This document shows positions 50,526 through 62,298 of a stretch of 64,000 bases of DNA, piece by piece. The stretch covers positions 7,318,701 to 7,382,700 of the forward strand of contig OZ038450.1 of assembly GCA_964036195.1 (NCBI GenBank), read 5' to 3'. Position 1 is the first letter of the stretch, and every line of letters starts with the position of its first letter. Below the pieces are notes generated by a model. That model did no database searches and had not been told where the DNA came from. It saw nothing but the letters and a program-made list of their open reading frames with translations. This DNA comes from Sphaerolaimus hirsutus. Its lineage: Eukaryota; Nematoda; Chromadorea; Monhysterida; Sphaerolaimidae. Made by a program: the position numbers and the translations under genes.

Positions 50526-51417
50526 TCCATCGGAGTTTTGGTTCGATTTTCAATTGGGAATGGATTTGAACTGTGTCGCCGGAGCGACTGTTTCCTCGTG
50601 GTAATTAATGGTTGACGATGTTGTTGAGTTTTTAGATCAATTTTGTTGTTGATATTTGCCGTCAGAGTGTGTTGAACAATGAATTTGGTTGATCGAAAGT
50701 TGCGGCTTATGACAATAATGGAAATTAACGGTCAACCGCGCTGCCCAAAGCATACTGGAATAACGCCTGGCGCAACACACATTCGGCGCAATGAACATTT
50801 CGATTTTAGATTCGGTATTGTCGCTATATCCTTGTCAATGCGCCATTGGCCCAGATAGTTCCCGAAGGAGGACGATCCCCTCAACGTGACGAGTCATTCG
50901 AAATTCGGCAGCACATGACTGGTTCGCCATTTCATTTTTCACGATTTTGGTCAGTGGTGTCAATGTCGTCTGTTGTGCGCATCACTTTTTCTCCGCCGCT
51001 TTTTCCTGTGTGTGTTTAGGGTGTGAAAAATGTTCACTGAAAATATTGTGTTAAAGTTTGCCGTTCTAAGAACAGCGTTTCGCGTCTCTCCACACTGTGC
51101 TAGGGTCCTGGAGATTTGGACCCCCCTGGCGGTTCATATAGATACTAAATCGCTCCTATGGAAGGATAGACAGCTGAAAAAATTTCTGGGTGTTTCGCTG
51201 GGTGCAATATACATTTTTAGGCTTGTTCAAAGTGTTCGAGACATAAATAGCTGAAAATAAGCAGTAAGGAAACGAACAAGTGATTTGACATGCGAAAATG
51301 GAGGGAAAGGTAGGAAAATGAGTGAAAATTGGGACCAAAATTGTCAAAAATCGATTTAGATAGATAGCTGTCCGATTCCCCACTAGCCCCTTGCTGTCTG
51401 TAAATATTACAATTTAC
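50526..51417. other. Gap between RPS14 and the 3' end of the charged-protein gene
   Basis: Presumed RPS14 3' UTR, then repeat-derived sequence (51115-51400). The last exon(s) of the - strand charged-protein gene should be here, but no acceptor and stop pair could be chosen. Confidence 0.4.
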
Positions 51418-54400
51418 CGCTGCATCAGCTGTGTCTTTTCCCTTAGGTACATCGGTTTCCTTGGAAGGGCGTGACTTGGATGCATCCTTGTCCTCCTGTG
51501 ACGGCCCCCCAGCGGTGTCACCGGGAGGGCGTGGCTTGAGTGCATCTTTGGTCTCCTGTGACGGCCCTCCAGCTGTTTCCTTTGAAGGGTTTGATTTTGG
51601 TCCATCTTTATTCTCCTGCGATGGCCCCTGACCGGTTTCCCTAGAGGGGCGTGGCTTGAAAACCGGCACGCGCCGCAGCACCGAGCCGGTAACTCTAGAA
51701 GGCTTTCTCGGTGTTTTTCCTGAGTGTTTATTTTTTGGGTAGTTCCTGCAAGACTAAAATCTTTTTTTCTGAAGGTTGCCAGGGTTTTTTCCAAAGTGGG
51801 TGTACAAAAACCTGTTTTTTCTTTTCTTCAAAAGCTCCCAGATATGGTTATGGACAGGTGTAGGAAAGGGGGGTTACCCCCCCAAACCGCACAGCACTCT
51901 TATCTATCTATCCTGAAGGCCGCTCCTTTATCTATCTATCCCGGAGGCAAAATTTTGGGTACTATCCCCTAGGGTTGGAAAAAAAACGTTTTTTTTTAAC
52001 TCGATGTTTTTTTTAAAAAAAAAACGTTTTTTTTTAAAAAAACAACGTTTTTTTTTAAAAGCTCCCAGATATGACCTAGTGTCAACATATATAGGTATAT
52101 CAGACACTGGCAATACTCTGTGATGTTAAATATGACCATATAATGGCTGTGGAGCCATGGGATAGCATTATAAGTGGTGATTTGTGTCAAAAATATCCAT
52201 TTTTCGTCGACATATTGTTCGTATATCGCCTTATAGTCAAATGTTCGTGACTTCAGGTAAAGTTTGGCACGGAATGGTGATCAAACAAGGTTATAAAAGG
52301 AGGTTGTTACTTTGGGAGTGAAGTTACACACTGTGGAGGTACATGGAAGCACATTACCTCAATATTATATATTACAGCAACATATGTCGGCTTATTCACC
52401 CATGGTAGCACATAGAAATGGATGTTTTGATACTAAAAATGCAACAAAACCAATGAAAACAACCACCAATGTCAATTTGTGTGTGAAATTGCGCGCTTGC
52501 GCGCAAAAATTTTGCAAAATACCTAGTGCTTAGTACTAAAAATTTCGGCCGATGTTTTTTTTAAAAAAAAAACATTTCGGACGTCATGTTTTTAAAAAAA
52601 AAACAACGTTTTTTTTTAAAAAAACGTTTAAAAAAAACATCGGCCAACCCTACTATCCCCTAACCCCCCCCCCAGATCGCCCAGCTATTTACCTATCTGG
52701 AGCGATTTTTGAGAAACACGACCCCAATTTTCTCTCAAAATCGCTATTTTTCATAACTTTTTATAGATTTTAACCTCCAAAATCACCAGTTCATGTGTCT
52801 AACCAGGGCCGTATCCAGGGGGGGGGGGCGGGGGGGGCTGCAGCCCCCCCCCCCTCCCGGGCTGAGACAAAAAAGTGACCGGAAAATGGCACTTTTTCAA
52901 CGTCAGCTAAAAAAAATTTTGCGCGCAAGCGCGCTTTTTCACCAAACGTGATGTATTATCTACAAATTTGCTCCCTGTGGCTGAAATCGTTACAAACATG
53001 CTCAATTGTGTGCTGTTTGCTGTATTTGTATGTATATTTACATACATATACAGCGTTCCAAGGCGCTGGCGCCAACGCCAATGGCGCCATGGCGTTGCGC
53101 CTACTAATGGCGCCAGCGCCATGGCGCCATTCCGCCCCTGTATACATAAAATTTTAGGGGGGGGGGCTGAGCCCCCCCCGCTCGCCGGCCTCCGTAAACA
53201 AACAGCACCCCCCGCTCAAAAATCCTGGATACGTCCCTGTGTCTAACTGCCTATTTGCCGCTATTTTTGGTAGTATGTGCTTATATACCCATTTTTCACC
53301 TAGCGATTTTTCTCCCTTTTCTACCTTCTATGCCTATATATTGAACCCCCACGAACCCAAACCCCCCAAACTCCCCCCCAACCCCCCCAACCCCCCCTCC
53401 AGAAATTTCTCAGCTATCTATCCCTCCGGAGGAGCGATTTGCTATATATCCAACCCACCGGAGGGTCGAAATCTAGAAGACCCCTGGTTATGGGTAGGGT
53501 TCAAACGGGACCAGTTTTTCGGACCGGGACCGGGACCGGGACCAGAAATTTTCTAATGTCGGGACCGGGACCGGGACCGGGACTGGGGGGTCGGGACCGG
53601 GTCCGGGACCGGGACTGGCTTTTTTCAATTGTCGGGACCGGGACCGGGACCGGGACTGGGGGGTCGGTCCCGGGACTGGGATTTGCCGGACCATGTACCG
53701 GGACCACGGTCTCGTTTGAACCTATTGGTACATAATATCCGGCCAATGTTGTTCCACACACCTCCACTGTGTGAAGGACCACGCTCAATGTATTAGCCCT
53801 TTCTTGGAACATTATTCAAGTAATGCCCCCCCCTCAATTTTGGCCCTATAGTTAAGAAATAGAGCCATTTGTAGGCGCCAACGCCATGGCAGTATTGGCG
53901 CTGGCATTGGCGCCAATGTCTACTATCTAGGTATCTTTATATACCTATAAATATTTCATACTAGAATCGTGTTGGGGACCTTTCTAACGCTGTTTTATTA
54001 CAGAAAAATACATGTAATCATTGGGTGGGTATTTGCGCGCTCGCGCACAAATTTTTTTTAGATGTGCCTACATAATCTTTAGAAAAGTGGCATTTCTGGC
54101 AAATTTTTTGAAAAGGTCATTAAAAATACATTTTTCTTCATCCCTTGTCGGGACCACTACAAAATTCCCGGACCGGGACCGGGACCGGGACTGGGTGGTC
54201 CGGACCGGGACCGGGACCGGGACTGGCTTTTTTGAATTGTCGGGACCGGGACCGGGACCGGGACTAGGGTGTCGGGACCGGGACCGGGACCGGGACCGCC
54301 CCAGTCCCGACTTTTTGCCGAACCATGTACCGGGACCGCGGTCCCGTTTGAACCCTAGTTATGGGTCAATATACCTATACAGGTATATCATATAAATCAC

Positions 54401-57400
54401 GGCCTATGACACGATAGCATGAACAAAGCTTTCACACTAAAAATGCTTCAAAACCAATGCTACCAAAAGTAATGTGTATATGATATTGCGTGCTTATGTG
54501 CAAAAAATTGAAAAATACCTAGTGCTTAAAATTTTGGCTAAGGTTTAAAAAACTGTTTCGACACTCGGGTTTTAAAAAACAACGTTTTTAAAACGTTTGA
54601 CAAACACCTGGTCAGTGTCATGACATTGACATTGTATTTGACATGTATATGACACTCACCATCGATTGTTGTGTCTGTCTTTCGAGCAGCTTTTTTCTCT
54701 TCCTTTTGCCCTTTTGAATCCTTTGAACGTTCAACTTTTGGCTCCTTTGAAGGTTCAACCTTTGGCTCCTTTGAAGGTTCAATCTTTGGCTCTTTTGAAT
54801 GTTCACTTTTTGACTTCTTAGAAAGTTCGTCCTTGCTCTCATCTCCATGTTCAATAGTTGGTTCCTTCTTTGATGGTCCGCTCTTTCTACGCGATTCCTT
54901 TTTGTCTATTGGTGGCTCCTCTGCTGGCTTTTCCTTAGGTTTGTCCTTTGTTTCCTCTTTGGGTGGGGCAGCCTGAGGAAGTGAAATTTTAGTGGCCATT
55001 CTACACATCGCTATGAGGGTCCGGGTGGTAAATATCTTGATAGTTAAATGTTGAGTATGGCAAAATGTTGGTATTTTCTGGTCAGGGGTCTCGAATGGGG
55101 GGGGGGGTCAAGCCGCCCAGCTATCTATCTATCCCGGAGGCCTCTCAGCTATCTATCTATCTTGGAGGCAAAATTTTGGGCTACTACCCCCTAAACCCCA
55201 CCCCCCCAAATCGCCCAGCTTTCTACCTATCTGGAGCGATTTTTGCGCAACTATACCCCAATTTTTACTCAAAATCGCTATTTTTCATACCTTTTTATAG
55301 ATTTTCACTTCCAAAATCATGGTTCTGGTTCCTATTTGCCTATTTTCAGCTATATTCAGTACTATATGCTCTTGTATACCCATTTTGAGCCATATTACAC
55401 CTACTTTTAGCGATTCTTCTCCTTTTCTTCCTTCTACGCCCCGAAAAAGCCTATATATCAAACCACCACAACCCCCCCCAAACTCCCCAGCAAAATTTTT
55501 CAGCTATCCATTCCTCCAGAGGAGCGATTTGCTATCTATCCAACCACTCGGGAGGGTCAAAATTCAAGATACCCTTGTTTCTTGTCTTGAACCCACCAAT
55601 CCTGCGTCTTGAGCCACTAGCTCAATCCTGATAAAATGAAACTGATCCCAGTTTCCACGTGTAAATCTACTGCAAATCCTGGAATAACCGCCCTCAAAAA
55701 CTCTGACGAAAAAGTAACTCCTCTGGGGTATTATTCGAAGATTTAGGGTAGGTAGGTAACCCAAATATGTGTGTAGTACTCCTACGTCCTAACCTTTGGC
55801 TGGATGACTATGGTGTTCAATGGCGCGCGTTTTGGTGGACTGCTTCCCTTTTCTGCCTGTGTTTTTGTGGAAATGTTTTCTTTGTCATATTTACACAGAG
55901 CTTATCTTTATAGATTTTCACCTCCAAAATCGCTAGTTCATGTTCCTTATTTTCAGCTGTCACTAGTACTGTATGTTCTTGTATACCTATTTTGATATAT
56001 TTTACTTTTCCCTTTTCTTCCTTCTACACCTTGAAAAAGCTTAAATATCGAACACGCGCATCCCGCGCTCCAATTTTTTTAAGCTATATATTCAACCCCC
56101 GGCGAGTCAAAATCTAGGAGACTCCTGCTGATCTCACTCACCTTTGGTTTTATGACGATCGTCTGCAGTGGTTTTCTCTTTGTACTGGTCGCTTTTTCTG
56201 GCTGCAAAGTTTTCGATTTTTATTTACCCTTTCACCCAATTCAAATTTATAAACGGTCAACTGGGGTTTCGTAGGGAGGAGAGGTTACCCCCCAAATCCG
56301 CCAGCTATCTACCTATCTGGAGCGATTTTTGAGAAATTTTACCCCAAATTTTGCTCAAAATCCCTACACTTTCACCTTCAAAATCACTGGTTCATGTTCC
56401 TTATTGCCTATTTTTAGTACTACACCCATGTTTACATGAGTTCGGACACTTGGAAAAGTTTTAGAAAAAACTTTATTCTGCCGGAACTATATAACTCAGA
56501 AGATTTTGGCCGGTACCAAAATAAAGCCCAAACATTTGTCTACAAAAGCCATGGGACACCCTCCAGTATAATGCCATGTGAGCCACATAAGTGGTCCACA
56601 CATTTTTTTATACAAAGATTTGTTGCTAACTTGAGTTCGGACACTTCCTTTATGTAGCAAAAAAACTGTCTTTCAAGGCCAGATTTTGTCTTGGAAGACA
56701 GAAATAAGCTCTTGCTAGTTGTCCAAGTCCCATTCCTTTTAAAAAATCAGATTAGGGTTGACTTTTATTACCTCATGCTTCTTGATACTTGTTGGGTGTG
56801 TTGATAATCATTTTCCGCAGTTCCCACCAATGTGCATCACACAAGCACAGATTTTGGGCATTCAGCAGTGTGTAGGGCACTGGAAACCACCAGGACAGTT
56901 AGAGGAGGTAATGGGGAATTTTTTATTCTCCCCTTCCAGGAAACATCCCAAACTCTAGACGCTTAAGAACAAAATGCAAAATTCAAAAAAATGCAAAATT
57001 TAATAGTAAAAAGGTAAGATAAACATAAATTTTTTTTTGAACTTAAACGCCTCCAGTTTGGGGAGGTTTCCTTGTATGGGAGGGTGTATAAAAGATTCCC
57101 CACAACCCCCTCTAACTGTCCTGCTTGTTTTCAGTACCCTATACAATGCTGAATGCCCAAAATCGCGTTCCAATTGTGCTTGAGTGATGCACATTTGTTG
57201 GAAACTGAGGAAAATGATTGTCCACCCACCCAACAAATATCAAGAAGCGTGAGGTAATAAAAGTCTACCCTAATCTGATTTTTTAAAAGGAATTTGACTC
57301 GGACAACTAGCCAGAGCTTACTTCTGTCTTCCAAATCAAAATCCGGCCTTGAAAGACAGATTTATTGCTGCATAAATGAAGTGTTCGAACCCAAGTTAGC

Positions 57401-60400
57401 AACAAAATTTTGTATATAAAAATGTGTGGGCCACTTATGCAGCCCACATGGCGTTATACTGGGGGGTGTCCCATGGCTTGTGTAGACAATTGTTTGGGCT
57501 TTATTTGGGTACTGGCCAAAATCTTCTGAGTTATATAGTTCCGGCAGAATAAAGTTTTTTTTTTTAAATTTCCTAAGTGTCCGAACTCATATGAACATGG
57601 GTGTATATGTTCTTGCATTTTGAATTATTTTACACCTACTTTAGCCATTTTGCTTTTTTCTTCCTTCTATACCTTGAAAAAGCCTATATATTGAACCCTC
57701 GCAAATCCTACCCCAACTCCACCCCCAAACCCCCCGCCCCCACCGAAAAAGGTTTTTTTTCAGCTGTCTATCCCCCCGGAGGAGCGATTTACTATCTATA
57801 TGAACCCCCGCGGGGGGGGGTCCAAATCTACAGAACCCCTGACAGTCACACTAATCTACCTCCTTCGGGGGTGCGGCCTGCTTCTTATCATCGGCTATTT
57901 TTGCCGTCGGCAGTGCCACCAGTGCCTGTTCTTCCGGTTTGGGCTTTGTGTCGAACATCTCCTCGCCGATTCCGGCCAGCGTCTGGTAGTTTGGATCGTC
58001 CTGTGCCTTGAATGCGTCTGTGTGTTTTTTTTTGTGGATTGTGGTCGCTGCTTATACGTTGTAAGCGGACTGCTAGGCCTTGCATTTGGATTATGAGATT
58101 TCTATGTCAGTTCAATGGCCCACTGCTAGTTGTCACAAAATGTCAACTGGTTCCGATTCTAATTCCAAGTTTGCATTTGAACGTCATTCGTTGGCTCGTC
58201 AGCAGCTTTAAATTGAGATCGCAACCAGTTGATGTTTGATGTCGATGTAAACTAGTGAGTGTGTGGGCCCAATACTCTAAATACATTCGAAATTCGATAC
58301 GTTCAAATATCATCGAAAAGCTGCCTTGGCGCATGTAAATATGCACCTGGCGCGGGCTCGGCCTTCTCAAATATCTTCTGGTCGTCCAAATTGGCCATGG
58401 TCTGGTAGTTCGGATCGTCGGCCGCCTTGAAAGCCTTCTTGTTGCCGTCCTTGTCCTCGTCCTCGGGCGTGTCGCCCGACGTCATCACGTCCGCCTTGCG
58501 GTAGCGCGGCACTTGACCCGGCGGGCCGCCCTCCACGTGCAGCGTGCCCTCGCCAAGGATCTCGTCCATTATCCATTGGGTCGTGTCGTGTGGGTGCTTC
58601 AGCTGCGAATTGCGAAGTGGGGCTGGGCTTTGTGGTTTTTGAATGTGGCTGGATATTTGAGTTGGATGCTGAGTTGAGTGCTGGGCGTGCCGTGCGAATA
58701 TTAGATACCATATTTCTTCTAATAGGAGAGCGCAATTATATTTTTTCGTCGACTTTTTTTTACCTGCCGTTGTGTTGGAGGCTGCCGTTCTATTTTTCAC
58801 GAGTTTTTTCACACAATTTTTAATTTGAACATAGTTTGATTTTTTATTAACTTGAGCAATATCCGAGCGTCAATTTGAACGTTTCATGTTTTTCTGTTTG
58901 AATGTTTCTCACCATCCATTTTTCATATTTTTGTTTGTTTTTTGGGCACTTCTAACATAATTTCTACCTGCCGTTCTATTAGAGGTACCGTTCCATTGTT
59001 TTAATGGCCCCACACACTAGGGTTGGGACGATATATCGTATCGAATATCGGATATCGACCATTTTTTCATATCGAATATCGATATCGACATTTTGAAAAA
59101 ATATCGAATATCGATATCGAATATCGACCATTTTTTCGATATTTTTCGATATTATGATATTGATTTTGACCTATTTTTGATCCCATACAAACAGGGACGT
59201 ACGCAGGATTTTTGAGCGGGGGGGGGGCGGATTGTATACGGAGCCCGGCGAATGGGGGGGGGCGGCGCCCCCCCCCTAAAATTTGGCCCTATAGTAAAGG
59301 AATGGAGCCATGGCGCTGGCGCCATGGCAGTATTGGCGTTGGCGCTGGCGCCAACGTATACTATATAGGTACATATTAAGACCTGAATATAGTTACTATG
59401 ACCACGTGGGGCACTTTTATAATGCTGTTCGGACTCCTGAAATTATACATTTAACAACGGGGTGGGGTTTGCGCGCTTGCGCGCAAAAATTTTCAAAGTA
59501 CCTACAAAATAGCTTTACAAAAGTGCCATTCCTGGCAAATTTTTATGACCGGCCCGGGAACGGGGGGGGGGCGGCCGCCCCCCCCCGCCCCCCCCCTGCG
59601 TACGTCCTTGCATACAAATGGGTGAAGCCAACAAAAAGTGGACGCTGCAGCTATAACATGTGTATGCTTTTGTATGCACAAAGTAACAACTAACAACTGC
59701 ACTAACAAAATACAAGCATTAACAAAGGAAACTGCATCACAAGGAAACAATTTCATCAAAATGTGGCTAAGAAATTCTTTTTTAACAACAACCCCCTAGT
59801 TACAAGTATAAAATGTAAATGTCTGCTGAATAATTTTTCACCTGATTTAATTGGATTCACCCTGTTCTTATTTCATCCTTTCATTTTGACTGTTGTGAGA
59901 CCCATTTAAAAAGATGCTCAACCATGTTTGTGACCAAATGGAAATACAATATGCCCCCTTGCATGAAAATATCGAAATATCGAAAATATCGAAAAATCGA
60001 TATTGAATATCGAGCATATTTTCATATCGAATATCGGGGGTCAATATCGTATCGATATCGAATATCGAGTTTCAGGAAAAAATATCGAATATCGAATATC
60101 GATATCGAAAAGTCATATCGTCCCAACCCTACCACACACGCTAGTTGACATCGACACCAAATGTCAACTGGTTTCATTCCTCATTCAAAGATTGCGTTTG
60201 AAGGTCGTTCGTCCACTCGTCAGCAAGCTTTGAATCGGGATAGGCACCAGTTGACATTTGGTGTCGATGTCAACTAGCGTGTGTGGGCCCAATGAACGCA
60301 AAGGTGTGCTATTGAGAAACCCTCCAAGGACGCCTTCCTTTCGAAAACTCAAAGTTTAGATGCGCTACACTCCTTCATCCAACCTGGTTCATCATATAGA

Positions 60401-61613
60401 ACAGTTTCATGGCCCTCTCCTGCCTCTTGATGTACAGTTCCTTCTGATGGCATTCGTGCAGCTCCGGCACTTTGTACGTCTCTGCTATGTGGTTCATCAG
60501 CGGCGGGGGGAATAGCTGCTTGACCAGCGTACGGCTCATGGCTTCGTACGAGTAGCCCTGGGGTCGGTTCCGCAAAAAGTGAAGTGGAAGGTGAAGTGAA
60601 GTGAAGAGTGAAGTGGAAAGTGAAGTCAAGCAGGGGTCTTCTATGGGGGGGTGGGGGGGTTACCCCCCCCCCAAACCGCCCAGCTATCTATCTATCCCGG
60701 AGGCAAATTTTTTAGGCTACTATCCCTTAAACCCCACCCCCAAATCGCCCAGCTATCTACCCAGGGACGTATCCAGGATTTTTGAGCGGGGGGGGGCTGC
60801 TTGTTTACGGGGGCCGGCGAACGGGGGGGGGGGCTCAGCCCCCCCCCCCATTTTTTTCCCTATATAGGGACGGAAAGGCGTATTGGCGCTAGCGCCATAC
60901 AAAGGCGCCATGCTATGGAGCTATTGTCGCTGGCGCCAGCGCCAGGAACCGCTTTACATGTATGTAAATATGCATACATATACAGCGAAAGTCGCAAAAA
61001 TGTGTTCATTTCCAAAAACTATTGGTTTACAGGGATCGATCCGCTAAAAATACAATGCATGGGGAAGAAATTGCGCGCTTGCGCGCAAAATTTTTAAGAA
61101 ACATCTAAAAATATAGAGGAAAATTCGCATTTTCCGGGCCTTTTTAGGTCTCACCCCGGGAGGTGGGGGGCTGCAGCCCCCCCGCCCCCCCCCTGGATAC
61201 GTCCTTGTATCTACCTATCCGGAGCGATTTTTGAGAAATTTTGCCCAAATTGTTGCTCAAAATTGCTACTTTTCATGCCTTTTTATAGATTTTCACCTCC
61301 AAAATCGTTAGTACCTGTTCATTATTGCCCGTTTTCGGCTATTTTGGCTATATATATACTTATATACTTATTATACTTATATACATACGTGCTTATTTTT
61401 CACCTACTTTAGCGATTTTTCTCCCTTTTCTTCCTTCTACACCCCGAAGAAGCCTATATATTGAACCCCCCAGAAAATTTTTCAGCTATCTATACTTCCC
61501 TTCTCAATTTTCACTTCACTCCTCACTTCTCCACTTGCGGAACTGGCACCTGGTAGAGAAGCGTGGTGCGCACGCGCTTGTTTGACCAGTACAGCAGCAT
61601 GCTGGCTGCTAAG
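51418..61613 (-). CDS. Unrecognised charged protein with DDPNYQT repeats (8 exons seen, both ends missing)
   Basis: Exons 61613-61550, 60557-60384, 58602-58347, 58017-57860, 56201-56142, 55856-55794, 54972-54660 and 51719-51418 join in one frame (about 463 codons). Exons A-B give LLYWSNKRVRTTLLYQ and GYSYEAMSRTLVKQLF, then a helical KELYIKRQERAMKLFYMM. Exon C holds GEGTLHVEGGPPGQVPRYRK and KAFKAADDPNYQTMANLDD; exon D repeats this as DAFKAQDDPNYQTLAGIGEEM. Two micro-exons encode similar 20-21-residue peptides ending TIVI-K/Q-PK. The last two exons are Lys/Glu/Ser/Pro-rich repeats (SKEPKVEP; GGPSQETKDA). The first exon seen begins in mid-codon, so the start lies upstream, perhaps beyond the window. 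The paired YQT/YQTL tyrosines could be docking motifs. I do not recognise the family and assign no function. Confidence 0.7.
51970..52652. mobile_element. hAT-like element with TTTTAAAA/ACGTTT arrays
   Basis: Ends TAGGGTTGGAAAAAAAACG and AACATCGGCCAACCCTA, with the perfect 8-bp duplication CTATCCCC (51962-51969, 52653-52660). Both arms are runs of T, A and ACGTTT. The interior contains TGCGCGCTTGCGCGCA and matches, inverted, the interior after 62700. Confidence 0.88.
52804..53239. mobile_element. hAT-like element, CAGGGCCGTATCCAGG family, 436 bp
   Basis: Perfect 8-bp duplication TGTCTAAC (52796-52803, 53240-53247). It has the same ends and body as 1865-2298. It is inserted in the GATAGATAG-type dispersed repeat, whose sequence resumes after it (CTGCCTATTTGCC). 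Confidence 0.88.
53495..54357. mobile_element. hAT-like element with GGGACC arrays
   Basis: Outer ends TAGGGTTCAAACGGGACC and GGTCCCGTTTGAACCCTA; exact 8-bp duplication GTTATGGG (53487-53494, 54358-54365). Arrays of GGGACCGGGACC fill about 200 bp inside each end. The centre includes part of a CAGGGACGT-family body and AATGTTGTTCCACACACCTC, similar to the interior of the other TAGGG elements. A CGTTTGAACC end-like motif near 53715 suggests duplication of one arm. Confidence 0.8.
55794..56201 (-). CDS. Tandemly duplicated micro-exons of the charged-protein gene
   Basis: Exon 56201-56142 (60 nt, acceptor CTTTGCAG, donor GTGAGT) encodes PEKATSTKRKPLQTIVIKPK. Exon 55856-55794 (63 nt, acceptor ACACAG, donor GTTAGG) encodes AEKGSSPPKRAPLNTIVIQP plus K. 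Both are phase 0 at each side, so either can be skipped without changing frame. Their shared EK, (K)R, PL, TIVI and PK show duplication of one exon. Confidence 0.75.
56430..57607. mobile_element. 1.2-kb near-palindromic element, CACCCATGTTTACATGAGTT ends
   Basis: Arms of roughly 580 bp: ACATGAGTTCGGACACTT at the left recurs inverted as AAGTGTCCGAACTCATATG at the right. Paired segments include CATGGGACACC/GGTGTCCCATG and CAAACATTTGTCTAC/GTAGACAATTGTTTG. The insertion lies at a TA (host repeat reads TTAGTACTATATG), suggesting a TA duplication as in Tc1/mariner-type elements. It is in an intron of the charged-protein gene. Confidence 0.75.
59018..60131. mobile_element. hAT-like element with ATATCG arrays, TAGGGTTGGGACGATAT ends
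   Basis: Exact 8-bp duplication CCACACAC (59010-59017, 60132-60139). Mirrored ATATCGAATATCG arrays lie inside both ends. The interior includes CAATATGCCCCC, matching inverted the interior of 16376-17153. It is interrupted by 59192-59610 and is itself inserted into a CACACGCTAGTTGACATC hairpin element (continuing to about 60290). Confidence 0.88.
59192..59610. mobile_element. hAT-like element, CAGGGACGTACGCAGG variant, 419 bp
   Basis: Perfect 8-bp duplication CATACAAA (59184-59191, 59611-59618). Ends CAGGGACGTACGCAGGATTT and CTGCGTACGTCCTTG. It is nested in 59018-60131. Confidence 0.88.
60558..61549 (-). mobile_element. Second introner-like intron (GTGCCAGTTCCGCAA ends)
   Basis: On the - strand the intron starts GTGCCAGTTCCGCAAGTGG right after TACCAG and ends TTGCGGAACCGACCCCAG before GGCTACTCG. 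TTCCGCAA is inverted at the two ends, and both are followed by GTGAAGTGAAGTGG-type repeats. The middle is filled by later insertions, including 60762-61207. The terminal pattern (GTGCCAGT ... CCCCAG, CCTGG repeated) parallels the fat introners. Confidence 0.65.
60762..61207. mobile_element. hAT-like element, CAGGGACGTATCCAGG family, 446 bp
   Basis: Perfect 8-bp duplication TATCTACC (60754-60761, 61208-61215) in the GATAGATAG-type repeat. The ends are identical to the other copies. Confidence 0.9.
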
Positions 61614-61737
61614 CTGTGCGGCAAGGGGGTTGGTCATGCTATCGCTTTGGTGAACCAACAAAATTGCACAGTTTTGAAGTTTTTCATCGATTATAAAAAA
61701 TGTTTATTCATTTATTATAAATAATGGTTATTCATCT

Positions 61738-62298
61738 ACAGGGGTGGGCATCTTCAGTTACCGCTGGAAAAATGCGATAGCTCGAGCTACAGTTGAGCTA
61801 TCACAAGGACATTTTAGCACAATAGAGTAGACTCCATAGGACACCTATTCTGAAGTTTGCAACCCAAACGGCCACATTTTGGGTGAGTTGTGAAACACAC
61901 TGTTTTTAGTGTAATTTTGACCCCCCTTATCTCGGGACTGGGGACTATTCGAGAGAACCGAAAAGAATTTGGTTTTAGCCCCGACCCCAAACCCCAACCT
62001 ACTCAAAGGGCATCAAAATCGGCCAATGTACGACAGAAAGGCACCACACCAAAGACCGGTGACCCCCTCCCCTAAAATACCACACACGATTTATCCTATG
62101 GATGTTGCCAAGTCACAAAATTACACTACAAACTGTGTGTTCCTCAACTCACCCAAAATGTGGCCGTTTGGGTTGCAAACTTCAGAATAGGTGTCCTATG
62201 GAGTCTACTCCATTGTGTTAAAATTTCACTGTGATAGCTCAACCGTAGCTCAAGCTATCGCGTTTTTCCAGCGGTAACTGAAGATGCCCACCCCTGTA
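61738..62298. mobile_element. 560-bp long inverted-repeat element, CAGGGGTGGGCATCTTCAG ends
   Basis: The first 170 bp (CAGGGGTGGGCATCTTCAGT through CCAAACGGCCACATTTTGGG) recur inverted at the end (…CTGAAGATGCCCACCCCTG). The centre is a short unique stretch with GACCCCCTTATC. CAGGGG ends are hAT-like, but no clear 8-bp duplication was found. Confidence 0.75.

Noticed and set aside
53520..53720. GGGACC repeats read as RDRDRD or GPGPGP proteins on either strand
   Set aside because: These frames are translations of a simple-sequence array inside a transposon with an 8-bp duplication; no splice context or homology.
55560..55700. Possible further exon of the charged-protein gene
   Set aside because: The only acceptor-like site leads to an early stop and there is no similarity to the micro-exons.
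61738..62298. 8-bp target duplication for the CAGGGGTGGGC element
   Set aside because: The flanks (TTCATCTA and TATTATAA) do not match, so no duplication is claimed.
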